A stretch of DNA of 6,398 bases from Candidatus Odyssella thessalonicensis. GTDB taxonomy: Bacteria; Pseudomonadota; Alphaproteobacteria; Bin65. The stretch is taken from assembly GCA_005240015.1 (NCBI GenBank), contig SBBV01000408.1, positions 1-6,398 on the forward strand, given 5' to 3'. The position numbers were made by a program, and so were the translations under genes. Of this stretch, positions 6,334 through 6,398 are shown one piece after another (within the stretch, counting starts at the first letter, position 1; the number at the start of each line of letters is the position of its first letter). The notes under the pieces were generated by a model that did no database searches, was not told the origin of the DNA, and saw only the letters and a program-made list of their open reading frames with translations.

Positions 6334-6398
6334 ATGACCGCCCGCGACCCAGTCGTCATTCTCGATGGTGCCCGCACGCCTATGGGCTCGTTCCAGGG
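6334..6398 (+). CDS. Thiolase (acetyl-CoA C-acyltransferase type), N-terminal fragment
   Basis: The window ends after 21 complete codons. The ATG at 6334 follows AGAGGAG (6320-6326) with 7 nt spacing. The visible peptide contains DPVVILDGARTPMGSFQ, the characteristic first strand and 'ARTP.G.F.G' segment of thiolases, which condense or cleave acyl-CoA with acetyl-CoA. The catalytic cysteine and histidine lie beyond the window. It is not possible to tell a biosynthetic acetyl-CoA acetyltransferase (PhaA/AtoB-like) from a degradative 3-ketoacyl-CoA thiolase from this fragment. The location near isovaleryl-CoA dehydrogenase fits leucine or acetoacetate metabolism, while the upstream palindrome would fit polyhydroxybutyrate synthesis. 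Confidence 0.8.
   Translation, partial: MTARDPVVILDGARTPMGSFQ

Overview
The window looks like chromosomal DNA from a high-G+C (roughly two thirds by eye) alphaproteobacterium, possibly Rhodospirillales-like. This is inferred from codon use, the protein flavour of RecQ and isovaleryl-CoA dehydrogenase, and a 'GTCCCCGCGAAAGCGGGGAC'-type intergenic palindrome common in alphaproteobacteria. The exact taxon cannot be fixed from the sequence. All supported genes lie on the + strand. The long minus-strand and alternative-frame open frames are GC-rich shadows.

Layout. (1) 1-291: the 3' end of a small multi-spanning membrane protein of unknown function. (2) 451-996: a secreted NTF2-like hypothetical protein, followed after 17 nt by (3) 1014-3062, the RecQ DNA helicase, which starts at TTG and carries an extra helix-turn-helix-like C-terminal tail. 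(4) 3093-3194: a perfect 26-bp inverted repeat pair, each arm itself a hairpin, forming a REPIN-like element in the recQ-ivd gap. (5) 3238-4416: isovaleryl-CoA dehydrogenase of leucine catabolism. (6) 4543-6213: a membrane-anchored protein that joins a cytoplasmic FHA (phosphothreonine-reader) domain, one transmembrane helix, a trypsin-like serine protease with a complete His-Asp-Ser triad, and a C-terminal beta-rich region. (7) 6283-6297: a perfect 15-bp palindrome upstream of (8) 6334-6398, the first 21 codons of a thiolase.

How the parts relate. The NTF2-like gene and recQ are close enough to be co-transcribed, though no functional link is evident. The isovaleryl-CoA dehydrogenase and thiolase both belong to acyl-CoA metabolism: leucine breakdown ends in acetoacetate and acetyl-CoA, which thiolases interconvert. 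They are separated by the unrelated FHA-protease gene, which appears to have its own promoter. The palindrome before the thiolase has a TGC-N3-GCA core like that reported for PhaR, the polyhydroxybutyrate regulator, which would suit a thiolase.

The least ordinary items are the FHA/transmembrane/protease fusion, the palindromic operator candidate and the REPIN-like element. No CRISPR array, RNA gene, transposase or phage module was seen. No complete novel multi-gene system can be claimed from this window.
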